The position numbers and the translations under genes were made by a program. From RBG-13-51-18 sp050014095 (GTDB taxonomy: Bacteria > Chloroflexota > Dehalococcoidia > Dehalococcoidales > RBG-16-60-22), in NCBI GenBank assembly GCA_050014095.1, contig JBEKDZ010000001.1:1-64000 (forward strand): DNA of 64,000 nucleotides, written 5' to 3'. The notes below the pieces were generated by a model, which made no database searches, had not been told where the DNA came from, and saw nothing but the letters and a program-made list of their open reading frames with translations. This document shows, piece by piece, positions 41,057 to 57,415 of this stretch. How positions within the stretch are numbered: position 1 is the first letter of the stretch; every line of letters starts with the position of its first letter.

Positions 41057-41917
41057 TTAGAGCAGCTTTTTCAGGTATTTTTTCAGCTCCCCGCCGATAT
41101 CTTTCCTTTTAAGGGCCAGTTCAATGTTGGCTTGGAGCCAACCTAAAGGCGTGCCGGCATCGTAACGCGTACCTTTAAACTCCACGGCATATAGTTTTTC
41201 CTGCTTGAGTAAAGTATTGAGGGCATCGGTCAGCTGTATCTCGCCGTTTTTACCGGGCTTGGTATCCTTCAATATTTCAAAAATCCGGGGGGTCAAGATA
41301 TACCTGCCCACAATGGCGAGTCGGGAAGGCGCTTTAGCCGGCCCCGGCTTTTCCACCATTTCTAATATCTGATAGACTCCTTTGGTCACCTCTTTCGGCT
41401 TGATAATGCCGTAATTGCTGGTATCCTCATCTTTAACACGCACCACGGCGACGACGCCGGAATTGTATTTTTCATAGACGTCCAGCATCTGCTTTAAAAC
41501 AGGTACGTTGCTATCGATAATATCATCTGGCAGCATCAAGGCAAAAGGCTCATCGCCAACGACAACCTTTACCGTTAATACCGCATCGCCCAGTCCCTTC
41601 GGCTCTTTCTGGAGGACATAGCAAAAATCCGCCATGGCTCCTATCTCCCTCATTCGCTGGGAGAGCTTGGTTTCGCCTTTGCTGGCGAGGAAATTTTCCA
41701 GCTCGGGTGTATGACTAAAATAATCTTCGATAGCACGCTTGCTAGCGGAAGTTACGATGACAATCCGGTCGATGCCGGACTTTATTGCTTCTTCCACGGA
41801 GTATTGGATTAGAGGCTTATCCACCAGGGGTAGCATCTCCTTGGGCTGCGAGCGGGTGATGGGTAAAAAACGCGTACCGAAGCCTGCCGCCGTAATAACC
41901 GCCTTACGTATTTTCAT
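41057..41917 (-). CDS. galU: UTP-glucose-1-phosphate uridylyltransferase
   Basis: A 286-residue nucleotidyltransferase making UDP-glucose. ITAAGFGTRFLPITRSQPKEMLPLVDKPLIQY is the diagnostic N-terminus (nucleotide loop and catalytic Lys). QKEPKGLGDAVLTV, LMLPDDII, VEKPGPAKAPSRLAIVGRYIL and GTRYDAGTPLGWLQANIE complete the pattern. Its start overlaps the ROK kinase stop by four bases, so the two sugar enzymes are coupled. Confidence 0.94.
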   Translation of the reverse strand: MKIRKAVITAAGFGTRFLPITRSQPKEMLPLVDKPLIQYSVEEAIKSGIDRIVIVTSASKRAIEDYFSHTPELENFLASKGETKLSQRMREIGAMADFCYVLQKEPKGLGDAVLTVKVVVGDEPFALMLPDDIIDSNVPVLKQMLDVYEKYNSGVVAVVRVKDEDTSNYGIIKPKEVTKGVYQILEMVEKPGPAKAPSRLAIVGRYILTPRIFEILKDTKPGKNGEIQLTDALNTLLKQEKLYAVEFKGTRYDAGTPLGWLQANIELALKRKDIGGELKKYLKKLL

Positions 41918-42897
41918 TTCGTCCTCCTTGTTTCAAAAGCAAAAGCCGCGGCGCCGTAGACCCCTGCCTCATTGCCGAGTCGGCCGATAACGATACGAAC
42001 TGACTGCGCGTTGATAGAAAACGCTCTTTCGGCAACCATCTTCCTGCCCGGTGCGATAATCATCTCGCCGAGGGCAGCCATGCCGCCGCCGATGACCACC
42101 ATCTCCGGATTGAATATATTTACGATATTTACCAGACCGACGCCGAGATAATAAGCCGATTGTGCGATAACGTCCTGCGCCAGCTTATCGCCGTTTTGTG
42201 CGGCTTCGCCGACCATTTCCGCCGTAATCTTATCGATATTTCCCGCCGCCATTTTAATGAGAGAGGACTTATCGCCACGGCGGATTCGCTCGATAGCATC
42301 CCGGGCAACCGCCGTCCCGGAGGCATACATTTCCAGGCAGCCGGTATTGCCACAGCCGCATTGGGTACCATGAGCCTCAACAGTTGTATGCCCCAACTCC
42401 CCGGCGCCACCCCGCGCGCCGAGATACAGCTTGCCATTAATGATAATGCCTCCGCCGATGCCTGTGCCGAGTGTAAGGAGCACAAGATTATTTGTCCCCT
42501 TCCCCACCCCGTAACGCTGCTCGCCGAGGGCAGCGGCGCTGGCATCGTTGATGATATAGGTGGCGACGCCTGTTTTCTCTTTCACGATTTTCGCGAAAGG
42601 CAGGCCAGCCCAGCCGGGGAGGTGGGGAGAGGGGGTTACCACAATGCCTTTGCCCGTATCAATGCCGCCGGCGCAGGCAATACTGATGGCGCTTAGTTGC
42701 GACATAGATATATTATTTGCTTTTAATAATTCTTTTATCGCGTCGCAAAATCTCTCGACGACGGAATCAACCCCTTCTTCAGCTAAAGTAGAGCGGATAT
42801 CTTTTGCCCGCATTTTCCCGTCCGCGCTAAATAAGGCGGTTATTATTTTGGTGCCGCCGATATCCACGGCGATGACCGGTTGAGTTTTTTCCGGCAT
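41914..42897 (-). CDS. ROK-family sugar kinase (glucokinase-like)
   Basis: A 327-residue kinase. The phosphate loop AVDIGGTKIITALF, the sugar-binding IINDASAAALGEQRYG, LLTLGTGIGGGIIINGKL and the zinc motif CGCGNTGCLE mark the ROK family with glucokinase character. The His of GHTTVEAHG and the Glu before it fit the ROK sugar site (GELGHT). It would make glucose 6-phosphate, which after mutase action feeds the downstream galU. Confidence 0.88.
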   Translation of the reverse strand: MPEKTQPVIAVDIGGTKIITALFSADGKMRAKDIRSTLAEEGVDSVVERFCDAIKELLKANNISMSQLSAISIACAGGIDTGKGIVVTPSPHLPGWAGLPFAKIVKEKTGVATYIINDASAAALGEQRYGVGKGTNNLVLLTLGTGIGGGIIINGKLYLGARGGAGELGHTTVEAHGTQCGCGNTGCLEMYASGTAVARDAIERIRRGDKSSLIKMAAGNIDKITAEMVGEAAQNGDKLAQDVIAQSAYYLGVGLVNIVNIFNPEMVVIGGGMAALGEMIIAPGRKMVAERAFSINAQSVRIVIGRLGNEAGVYGAAAFAFETRRTK

Positions 42898-42915
42898 TTT
42901 TTTATCCTTTGGCTA

Positions 42916-43755
42916 TTATGCCAGGAAGTCCAGCACAATTTTATTGAACTCATTAGGGTGCTCGAACATGGGCATATGACCGCAGCGGTCGAAGATATGC
43001 AGTTCCGCCCCGGGTATTTTTGAAGCGGCAATTTGCGCGTGCGCCGCCGGAATAATACGGTCCTGCCTGCCCCAGAAAATAATGGTGGGAGCGACGATTT
43101 TCCCCAGGTCTTTAAGCAAGGACTTCGTGAGGTTTGCCCGCTGGCCCCACAGATTGATGCCGGCGCGCAGGACGGTTAATAAAGATTCAGAGGCGCCGGG
43201 CAGCGAACCCAGTTCATAGCCCATCTTGACCAATTCCGGGGTGACCAGGGCGGGGTCGTAAACGATTTCCTTCCAGAGCTTCTCGGTGCCTTTGAGAGAA
43301 GGGCGAATCAAGAACTCGCCGAAGAAAGGCAGCGAGCATATTCGAAAATCAATAATAACGTCCCGTCCCATGCCGGCGTTATCCACCAGCACCAGCCTGG
43401 CGACTTTTTGCGGGAACTGTAGAGCGAACTGTAAAACCAGACCCCCACCCATCGAGTTCCCCACCAGACTGGCTTTTTTTATGTTTTGAGTATCCATGAA
43501 GTCGCTGATAAACTGCACTAAGGTATAGAAATCTTTCACCAGCGGGGTTTTGTCCGAGCGACCGAAGCCGACCAGGTCCATAGCGTAGACGCGGTGGCGT
43601 TGCGCTAGTGCATCGATATTATGCATCCAATTTTCAATAAAGCCACCCAGCCCATGAACAAGAACAACGGCGGAGCCTTTATCTCCCGCCTGCCAGAAAC
43701 GCGTGTTGATATTACCGACTTTAACATACCTATCTTGCGGCAATGTTATCGCCAT
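42916..43755 (-). CDS. Alpha/beta hydrolase
   Basis: A 279-residue serine hydrolase. The oxyanion region VLVHGLGGFIENW, nucleophile elbow GNSMGGGL, acid region FWGRQDRIIP and final CGHMPMFEHP give a complete Ser-Asp-His triad. Domain spacing matches the meta-cleavage hydrolase/haloperoxidase-like branch. The substrate is not inferable. It is 18 bases upstream of the ROK kinase gene, in the same direction, and 26 bases downstream of holA. Confidence 0.87.
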   Translation of the reverse strand: MAITLPQDRYVKVGNINTRFWQAGDKGSAVVLVHGLGGFIENWMHNIDALAQRHRVYAMDLVGFGRSDKTPLVKDFYTLVQFISDFMDTQNIKKASLVGNSMGGGLVLQFALQFPQKVARLVLVDNAGMGRDVIIDFRICSLPFFGEFLIRPSLKGTEKLWKEIVYDPALVTPELVKMGYELGSLPGASESLLTVLRAGINLWGQRANLTKSLLKDLGKIVAPTIIFWGRQDRIIPAAHAQIAASKIPGAELHIFDRCGHMPMFEHPNEFNKIVLDFLA

Positions 43756-43781
43756 TGTTTCCTCCCTAATATATAATAACG

Positions 43782-44798
43782 TTAAGCAGAGACAGCACCT
43801 CTATGCCCTAGCTCGGCGATAAGTATATCTATAACAAGGTCGGGGCTGCTATATTTGCCGGTTTTAATAGCTATATCCGCCTCCAGGAGCTGATGATATA
43901 CCTCTCTTATACGGGTCAGAGAGTATTTATCCGCCTGCTCCCACGCCTTTCGCAGGACGAAGTCGGAGGTCAGGCCGAGCCTTGACTGGATATCGCCGCG
44001 AGAACGGCCACTATCGCGCATCTCTTTCACCTGGAAGATAATCCTTACCTGGCGGGCCAGCATAACCAGAATTTGCGCTGGCGCCATCCCCTGCCGGAAA
44101 AGCTGCTGCAAAAGTTCCTGAGCTAAAGTTACGCGCGATTCAATAATCGCGTCCACCATACTAAAGACACTGGCATCCTGGATGCTACTCACTACCGCTT
44201 GCACATCTGCTTCCTCGATAGTACGACCGCCGGTAAAAAGAACCAGCTTATCAACCTCATTCGCCATCGTCCAGAGGTCGTTGCCGACGAGCCGGACCAT
44301 CAGGTCCACGGCTTTTTTAGAAATGACGCCCTTCCCCAGTGAGTTTACCCTTTTCTCTACCCACTGGTTGATTTGTGTACCCTTTAACGACGGAAAAGTC
44401 CTTATCTTACTCATGGCGGCTAATTCATGCAGCAGCGGATTGGTAGACTTAATACTACCACCGAGTAGTACTAGCTCGGTGAATGGGGGGAGGTTTTTAA
44501 TGGCATCGGCGATAGGCTTATAGTCTGCCATTGGGTCGGGTTGGGGAGGCGACTTTTTTTTACCGTTCCTGCCCTTCGGTTCGAACCGTTCGAAAAGTCC
44601 CTCAACAACAACCATTCGCTTATCAGTGAGGAAGGGTACTGTTTCACAGGCGGCGCGCAACTGCTCCAGTGTGACCCGGGCGCCTTCAAGCACGGTGGTG
44701 TTAGGCATCAGGGCAGCGGGGTCGCCGGCGGACTTCTTTATCTCTTCCAACGCCTGATGTATAGAAAAATCGTCCTCGCCGATAAGTATGTGCAGCAA
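43782..44798 (-). CDS. holA: DNA polymerase III delta subunit
   Basis: A 338-residue clamp-loader subunit that opens the sliding clamp. ILIGEDDFSIHQALEEIK opens the pseudo-ATPase domain. VETVPFLTDKRMVVVEG-like sequence (CETVPFLTDKRMVVVEGLFE), the lid domain (GVISKKAVDLMVRLVGNDLWTMANEVDKLVLFTG) and the C-terminal collar (QELLQQLFRQGMAPAQILVMLARQVRIIFQVKEM) are typical. No intact Walker A is expected for this subunit. Well supported by length and pattern. Confidence 0.93.
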   Translation of the reverse strand: MLHILIGEDDFSIHQALEEIKKSAGDPAALMPNTTVLEGARVTLEQLRAACETVPFLTDKRMVVVEGLFERFEPKGRNGKKKSPPQPDPMADYKPIADAIKNLPPFTELVLLGGSIKSTNPLLHELAAMSKIRTFPSLKGTQINQWVEKRVNSLGKGVISKKAVDLMVRLVGNDLWTMANEVDKLVLFTGGRTIEEADVQAVVSSIQDASVFSMVDAIIESRVTLAQELLQQLFRQGMAPAQILVMLARQVRIIFQVKEMRDSGRSRGDIQSRLGLTSDFVLRKAWEQADKYSLTRIREVYHQLLEADIAIKTGKYSSPDLVIDILIAELGHRGAVSA

Positions 44799-44903
44799 GG
44801 TCTACTCCCTCACTATTAGTGTCAAGTCATTATAACATATCGAGGAACAAACGCTGTATGGTATTATTTGCATTTGGTTGCATAAACACTCACCCCCTTT
44901 TAT

Positions 44904-45072
44904 CCCCCTCTCAAACCGGATTATTACCCATCCTCGATTTTTACCTGTTTGAGAGGGGGAAGTGAGTTCAGAGAGGGGGCTGCGCCCCCTCTCTATTACA
45001 CTCCCCTCTCCAGCCAGAAAATCCTCCGGAGTGCCCGTTAAAACAGGCTGGAGAGGGGTCAAGGGTGAGGCA
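44904..45072. repeat. Multi-hairpin intergenic element, copy B (three stems)
   Basis: It fills most of the 351-base gap between divergent holA and ychF. Stem 1: CCCCCTCTCAAAC and GTTTGAGAGGGGG (44904-44916, 44947-44959). Stem 2: AGAGAGGGGGC-TGC-GCCCCCTCTCT (44970-44994). Stem 3: CCCCTCTCCAGCC and GGCTGGAGAGGGG (45003-45015, 45046-45058), with a 30-base loop. It ends GGGTGAGGC like copies A and C. No gene is supported here. The remaining bases toward 45149 carry the ychF leader. Confidence 0.75.
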
Positions 45073-45149
45073 TAAATTAAACAAAATGCAAACGGAACCG
45101 GCTGTATCAATATTTGACAAAACACCGTCGTTAAGGAATAATCGCCAAT

Positions 45150-46256
45150 ATGAGTATCAGCATCGGCATCATCGGCTTGCCCCAGAGCGGTAAGACCACG
45201 GTTTTCAACGCGCTTACCGGCGGCAAAGCCGATACCGCATCCCATGCGGCCGGCGGCGTCTCCCAGCATATCGGTGTTGCCCATATTCCGGAACCTCGCC
45301 TTAAGGTACTGGCGGATTTGCTTCATCCGACTAAAGTCGTCTTTGCCGAGGCAAAATTCATCGACATCGGGGCGTCGGTAAAAAACCTCGCCAAGGATAA
45401 AGGTATCGGCGGCCAGCTGCTGAACCAGCTTAGCGCGGTGGATAGTCTTATCTGCGTCGTCCGCGTTTTTAAAGACGAAAGCATCCCGCACCCTCAAGGC
45501 AGCCTGGATATTAAACGTGACATCGAAGCTCTAAACCTGGAGCTGTCTTTCGCCGACCTGTCGATAATAGAAAGAAGGCTGGAAAAACTGGAGGAGTCGA
45601 TGAAGGCGGCTAAACCCGGTGAGCGCCAAGGCTTTTTGCAGGAAAAGGATATTTTACTTGGGTTTAAAGCCGAGTTGGAAAAGGATAAGGCGCTACGCAC
45701 GCTCTCTATGGATACTACCGCGACCAGATTGGTCACCAACTACCAGTTTTTAACCGCCAAACCCATGCTTATCGTGGTAAACATCGACGAAGACCAGCTA
45801 GCGCAGGCAGCCACTCTTGAGGCGGAGCTTAATACGCAGTTCGCCGATGCTAAATGCCGGGTAGTGACGCTTTGCGGCAAGCTGGAGATGGAGCTGGCGC
45901 AGCTGGAAGAAAAAGCCGCGCAGGAGTTCCGCCGCGAATACGGACTAAAAGAGTCAGGACTGGAACGTACCGTCAAGATGTCCTACGAGCTTGCCGACAT
46001 GATGACTTTTTTCTCCAGCGCCTCGAATGAGGTCAGGGCCTGGTCTATCAAGAAAGGCACCCCCGCCCAGAAAGCCGCGGGGAAAATCCACACGGACATG
46101 GAAAAAGGCTTCATCCGCGCGGAATGTATCAGCTTCGATGAGTTGGTTAAATGCGGCAGCTTTGCCGAGGCTAAAAAGAAGGGACTGCTCCGGCTCGAAG
46201 GTAAGGAATATGTTATCCAGGACGGCGATGTAGTTACCTTTCTCTTTAATGTCTAG
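45150..46256 (+). CDS. ychF: Redox-regulated ATPase/GTPase YchF (OLA1 type)
   Basis: A 368-residue Obg-related P-loop protein that hydrolyses ATP and binds ribosomes. G1 reads GLPQSGKTTVFNALTGG in place of the usual GLPNVGKSTLF, still a valid P loop. VEA-KFIDIGASVKNLAKDKGIGGQLLNQL, the coiled-coil insertion and the TGS domain at the end (FFSSASNEVRAWSIKKGTPAQKAAGKIHTDMEKGFIRAECI) match the family. It overlaps the convergent nfeD-like gene by 11 bases. Confidence 0.92.
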   Translation: MSISIGIIGLPQSGKTTVFNALTGGKADTASHAAGGVSQHIGVAHIPEPRLKVLADLLHPTKVVFAEAKFIDIGASVKNLAKDKGIGGQLLNQLSAVDSLICVVRVFKDESIPHPQGSLDIKRDIEALNLELSFADLSIIERRLEKLEESMKAAKPGERQGFLQEKDILLGFKAELEKDKALRTLSMDTTATRLVTNYQFLTAKPMLIVVNIDEDQLAQAATLEAELNTQFADAKCRVVTLCGKLEMELAQLEEKAAQEFRREYGLKESGLERTVKMSYELADMMTFFSSASNEVRAWSIKKGTPAQKAAGKIHTDMEKGFIRAECISFDELVKCGSFAEAKKKGLLRLEGKEYVIQDGDVVTFLFNV

Positions 46257-46659
46257 CGCCAGCGATGTTCTTACGCACCAGCAACTTCAAGCCTTTTTCG
46301 CCGGTTACCACAATATCTTCGCCGATGATTATATCGCCCTCTTCCGATATCGCGCTCCATAGCTCACCGTGTATTTTCACCATCCCCCCCGGCGCCAGGT
46401 TACCTGCTGCTTTTCCCGTAGCACCTACCATCGACGTTTGACCTACGGATTTTTGCTTTTTTAATATACTTGTAGTAAAAATAAAAATACAGGTGCCGAT
46501 AATGCCCCACCCAACCATTACGCCAATCAGCACGCCCACATGAAGCTGGATGCCAAATGCCGGTAAAAGCCACTGCCAGACCGCCCAGATACCTACCTGC
46601 TCCAGTGCCATGCTGATAATCGCCAAAACCAACCGGGTTAAAGTAAATTGTCTATTCAT
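46246..46659 (-). CDS. NfeD-like membrane protein
   Basis: A 137-residue protein with two membrane helices (about 8-30 and 42-66) and a C-terminal OB-fold of the NfeD C domain (MVGATGKAAGNLAPGGMVKIHGELWSAISEEGDIIIGEDIVVTGEKGLKLLVRK). Short NfeD proteins work with stomatin-like SPFH proteins in membrane quality control, but no SPFH gene is adjacent here. The family is clear from the GxA.T...P.G.V...GE.W.A pattern. Confidence 0.87.
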   Translation of the reverse strand: MNRQFTLTRLVLAIISMALEQVGIWAVWQWLLPAFGIQLHVGVLIGVMVGWGIIGTCIFIFTTSILKKQKSVGQTSMVGATGKAAGNLAPGGMVKIHGELWSAISEEGDIIIGEDIVVTGEKGLKLLVRKNIAGARH

Positions 46660-46959
46660 AATTTATGGCTATATTATAACAAGAGAGTAGCCTGATATTA
46701 AACATTTCACGCTATATAGTAACCAGGAAAAATATTTTCACAGAAAACTTTAATAATATATGTAGGTAGACTTGACAAGGGTATTATAATTATGATATCC
46801 TTAATATTTGTAGTAAGTAATAATGCCCCAAGTGTTTGTTATTTTAATTTCCCATACCTAAATATACTTGATGTTGCCGTATATGCGTGCGCATTTTTTG
46901 TCTTAAGAAATATCGCTTTTTAAAACCGAGAATTGCCGTATTTGGTCTAAGGAGTAGAG
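46660..46959 (+). promoter_or_regulatory. rpoB leader region with promoter
   Basis: A 300-base AT-rich gap. A promoter candidate is TTGACA (46772-46777), an 18-base spacer and TATCCT (46796-46801), giving an untranslated leader of about 150 bases. TATAAT inside the spacer (46785-46790) is at the wrong distance from this -35. The rpoB start is preceded by AAGGAG (46949-46954). No ribosomal protein genes precede rpoB here, unlike the common rplJL-rpoBC order. Confidence 0.5.
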
Positions 46960-54793
<7,834 letters not shown>

Positions 54794-54826
54794 TAATGAC
54801 AACTTCTCTTTCCCGACGGCGGAGAA

Positions 54827-54898
54827 GGGGTTTACCCTGAGTATATCGAAGGGGTTTACCCTGAGTATATCGAAGGGGTTTACCCTGAGTATATCGAA
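54827..54898. repeat. Three perfect tandem copies of a 24-bp unit between rpoC and ruvB
   Basis: The unit runs from GGGGTTTACC to TATATCGAA (54827-54850, 54851-54874, 54875-54898), without a mismatch between copies. It resembles the widespread intergenic CCTGAG...GTCGAAGG motif. It lies between the rpoC stop and the probable ruvB start and has no in-frame continuity with ruvB. Confidence 0.9.
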
Positions 54899-54912
54899 AG
54901 GGGTGAGGCGAA

Positions 54913-55929
54913 ATCGCACGCATAATATCGGGTAAACCGATTGAAGAAGATAAACCGCTTGAGAATAGTCTTCGCCCCCGCAACCTGACCGATTTTATCG
55001 GGCAGGAAAAAACGAAGGAAAACCTCAAGATTGCCATTACGGCGGCTAAGCGGCGTGGTGAACCTATCGACCATGTGCTTTTTTACGGTCCGCCCGGACT
55101 CGGTAAAACCTGCCTCGCCCATATCATCGCCATCGAAGTAGGTGTAAACATTAAAACGACGTCTGGTCCCGCTATCGAGCGTACCGGCGACCTGGCGGCT
55201 ATTTTAACCAACCTCCGCGCCCACGATATCCTCTTTATCGACGAAATCCACCGCTTGAACCGGGCGATTGAAGAGATACTCTACCCCGCGCTGGAGGACT
55301 ACGCGCTGGATATTATCATCGGCAAGGGACCCGGCGCCAAAAGCCTCCGCCTTAACCTCCCCAAATTCACCTTAATCGGCGCTACGACGCGCTATGCTTT
55401 ACTATCACCGCCTTTGAGAGATAGATTCGGCTCCGTCTTCCGCCTCGATTTTTACGACGCGGCGGCGCTGGAGAAAATTATCGAGCGGTCAGCGCGCATC
55501 TTGCAGGTAGAGGCTAAAGAAGATGGACTTAAGGAAATAGCCAAACGCGCCCGGGGCACGCCAAGAGTCGCCAACCGGCTTCTCAAAAGGGTGAGGGACT
55601 ATGCGCAGGTAGTAGCGGACGGTGTGATAACACAAAATGTAGCTAAGGAAGCCCTCACCAAGCTAGGTGTCGACCTGATAGGACTGGATGAAACCGACCA
55701 TAAGGTGCTGCATACCATTATCGAGAAATTTAACGGTGGGCCGGTAGGACTGGATACCATCGCCGCTTCCATCAGCGAGGAAGCGGATACCATCACCGAT
55801 GTTTATGAGCCTTTCTTAATGCAGTTGGGGTTTCTAGAGCGGACGCCGCGGGGACGCATGGCGACCAAACTCGCTTACGAGCACCTGGGGCTACCCTTCA
55901 ATAAGTCCAACCAGCAGAAGCTACTTTAG
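54913..55929 (+). CDS. ruvB: Holliday junction branch migration ATPase RuvB, probable ATC start
   Basis: A 338-residue AAA+ motor. The first standard start in frame, GTG 55075, would lack the first 54 residues, which clearly match the family (ARIISGKPIEEDKP, LRPRNLTDFIGQEKTKENL). The frame is closed upstream by TGA at 54904. Between them only non-standard codons exist, and ATC 54913 gives the expected (M)ARIISG end with GGTGAGG four bases upstream. Walker A GPPGLGKT, Walker B DILFIDEIHR, sensor 1 IGATTR and the winged-helix end are intact. queH follows after 16 bases. Confidence 0.88.
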   Translation: MARIISGKPIEEDKPLENSLRPRNLTDFIGQEKTKENLKIAITAAKRRGEPIDHVLFYGPPGLGKTCLAHIIAIEVGVNIKTTSGPAIERTGDLAAILTNLRAHDILFIDEIHRLNRAIEEILYPALEDYALDIIIGKGPGAKSLRLNLPKFTLIGATTRYALLSPPLRDRFGSVFRLDFYDAAALEKIIERSARILQVEAKEDGLKEIAKRARGTPRVANRLLKRVRDYAQVVADGVITQNVAKEALTKLGVDLIGLDETDHKVLHTIIEKFNGGPVGLDTIAASISEEADTITDVYEPFLMQLGFLERTPRGRMATKLAYEHLGLPFNKSNQQKLL

Positions 55930-55945
55930 GCCGGTTTTTCGTCTT

Positions 55946-56554
55946 ATGAAAAAAGTCTTAATCCACGTCTGCTGCGCGCACTGTGCCGCCTATACGGCGG
56001 AATATTGGCGGCGGGAGGGCTACGAAGCAACTGGCTTCTGGTACAACCCCAACATCCACCCCTTTACCGAGCACCAGCAGCGATTAGAAAGTATGCAGTC
56101 GCTGGCGAAAGAGATTAACCTACCGCTCATTGTCTCCCCCGATTATGACATCATCGAATACTTCCGCAGGGTAGCGGGACATGAGACGGAGCGCTGCCGA
56201 GATTGTTTTGAGCTGCGTCTGACCAAAACGGCAGAAATTGCTAGTGAGAAAGGCTTTGACGGTTTCACCACCACCCTTCTCATCAGCCCCCACCAGAAGC
56301 ACGAATTAATCAAAGAAGTTGGCGAGAGGGTGGCGGGCGAAAAGGGGACGGAATTTCTTTACGCCGACCTGCGTAAACGCTATTCAGACAGCCGCCACAT
56401 CACCAAGCCGCTGAACCTCTACCGCCAGCAGTACTGCGGCTGCCTCTACAGCGAGTGGAACGCTACACCCAGGAGAAAACAGGAAAATAAGAGAGCCCCG
56501 AAAACTCGAGGCTCTCTGGCTATTCTGCCTTTTTGTCTTTTCTTTTTTAGCTAG
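55946..56554 (+). CDS. queH: Epoxyqueuosine reductase QueH
   Basis: A 202-residue iron-sulfur enzyme for the last step of queuosine synthesis in tRNA. The family Cys are all present: HVCCAHCAAY, ERCRDCFELR and QQYCGCLYSEW, which bind a [4Fe-4S] cluster and the extra iron. GFWYNPNIHPFTEHQQR and FTTTLLISPHQKHELIKEVG are also conserved. The natural domain ends near SEWNAT; the last 30 or so residues are encoded by a terminator-like hairpin and T-run and are not conserved in pattern. The stop shares CTAG with the convergent SIMPL gene. Confidence 0.92.
   Translation: MKKVLIHVCCAHCAAYTAEYWRREGYEATGFWYNPNIHPFTEHQQRLESMQSLAKEINLPLIVSPDYDIIEYFRRVAGHETERCRDCFELRLTKTAEIASEKGFDGFTTTLLISPHQKHELIKEVGERVAGEKGTEFLYADLRKRYSDSRHITKPLNLYRQQYCGCLYSEWNATPRRKQENKRAPKTRGSLAILPFCLFFFS
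56490..56535 (+). terminator. Terminator-like hairpin inside the 3' end of queH
   Basis: AGAGAGCC and GGCTCTCT (56490-56497, 56510-56517) form an 8-bp stem; a small GGC...GCC stem and then TTTTTG follow. It lies upstream of the queH stop codon, so termination may produce transcripts without a stop unless another stop is used. Confidence 0.6.
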
Positions 56555-57309
56555 TCCGCGATTGAGTAAGCTATCTGGACAGTCGTCGTAATCTCCAACT
56601 GGCCAGCGCTGATAGAAGTCGTGTCTATAGCCGGAGCAGCGGCTTCCACCCTGCCGTTGTAATAGTTAGAAGACGGCATATAGGAACTCTCGGAAGTATA
56701 GGTTACCTTGCCCAATTTAACGCCGGTCAGACTAGCCATCTGCTCGGCTTTAGCCTTGGCGTAGGTTACCGCCTTTTCTCTCGCTTGCGCATAGTAAATG
56801 TTCGGGTCTTCTACCGTGAAGTTGATGCCGTTGATACGAGTATAATCCCCACCCGCGACGACGACGGCATCGATAATCGCTCCAGTCTTTTTCACCTCGC
56901 GGACCTTCACTACTACAGTGTTCGTCACCCGGTAGCCGGTGGTAATCGATTCATTCTTGTCAGTTTCCCACTTGGTTATTTCGTTGATGTTGAAATATTG
57001 AGTTTGGATGTCTTTATCGTCGATTCCGGCGTCTTTAAGAGCCTTGACTACCTTGTCCATGGCGGTGGTCGCCTTCGCCTGCGCCTCGGCCACACTGACC
57101 GCCTGGGCTTCTATGCCCAGCGTAATTTCTGTGTTGTCCGGAATAGCATAGACCTTGCCCGTGCCACTAACCCAGATTCCTTCCTGCTGGCCATACAAAT
57201 TGCCCTTTAGCTCGAGGGTGCCGTTAATTCCATTCGAGCCGCAGCCCGCCAGAAAAACCACCCCTATCAGTAATACCACCCCAACTGCCACCAACCAGAT
57301 TTTTTTCAT
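56551..57309 (-). CDS. SIMPL-domain (DUF541) lipoprotein
   Basis: A 252-residue exported protein. The signal ends in a lipobox (VVFLAGCGSN), so it should be lipid-anchored outside the membrane. The SIMPL domain follows (GIWVSGTGKVYAIPDNTEITLGIEAQAVSVAEAQAKATTAMDKVVKALKDAGIDDKDIQT, then GYRVTNTVVVKVREVKKTGAIIDAVV and AREKAVTYAKAKAEQMASLTGV). Related proteins such as BP26 form ring-like oligomers; the role is not defined. No close operon partner. Confidence 0.92.
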   Translation of the reverse strand: MKKIWLVAVGVVLLIGVVFLAGCGSNGINGTLELKGNLYGQQEGIWVSGTGKVYAIPDNTEITLGIEAQAVSVAEAQAKATTAMDKVVKALKDAGIDDKDIQTQYFNINEITKWETDKNESITTGYRVTNTVVVKVREVKKTGAIIDAVVVAGGDYTRINGINFTVEDPNIYYAQAREKAVTYAKAKAEQMASLTGVKLGKVTYTSESSYMPSSNYYNGRVEAAAPAIDTTSISAGQLEITTTVQIAYSIAD

Positions 57310-57415
57310 GATTTATCCTCCTTATTTTTTCCTTCCAATATATATAACGGGAAAATATCCACCGGGTTAGCCGCAAGCTATATTTGTTGTGGACACAGCT
57401 AAAGACCTCCCGAAG

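Noticed and set aside
44802..45497. Leftward 231-residue frame antisense to ychF
   Set aside because: It covers the repeat element and the opposite strand of a clear ychF gene; composition is that of a shadow frame.
46785..46790. TATAAT as the -10 box of rpoB
   Set aside because: It is only 7 bases from the TTGACA; TATCCT at 18 bases fits better.
54827..54898. CRISPR array
   Set aside because: The three 24-bp units are directly adjacent without spacers, and no cas gene is present in the window.
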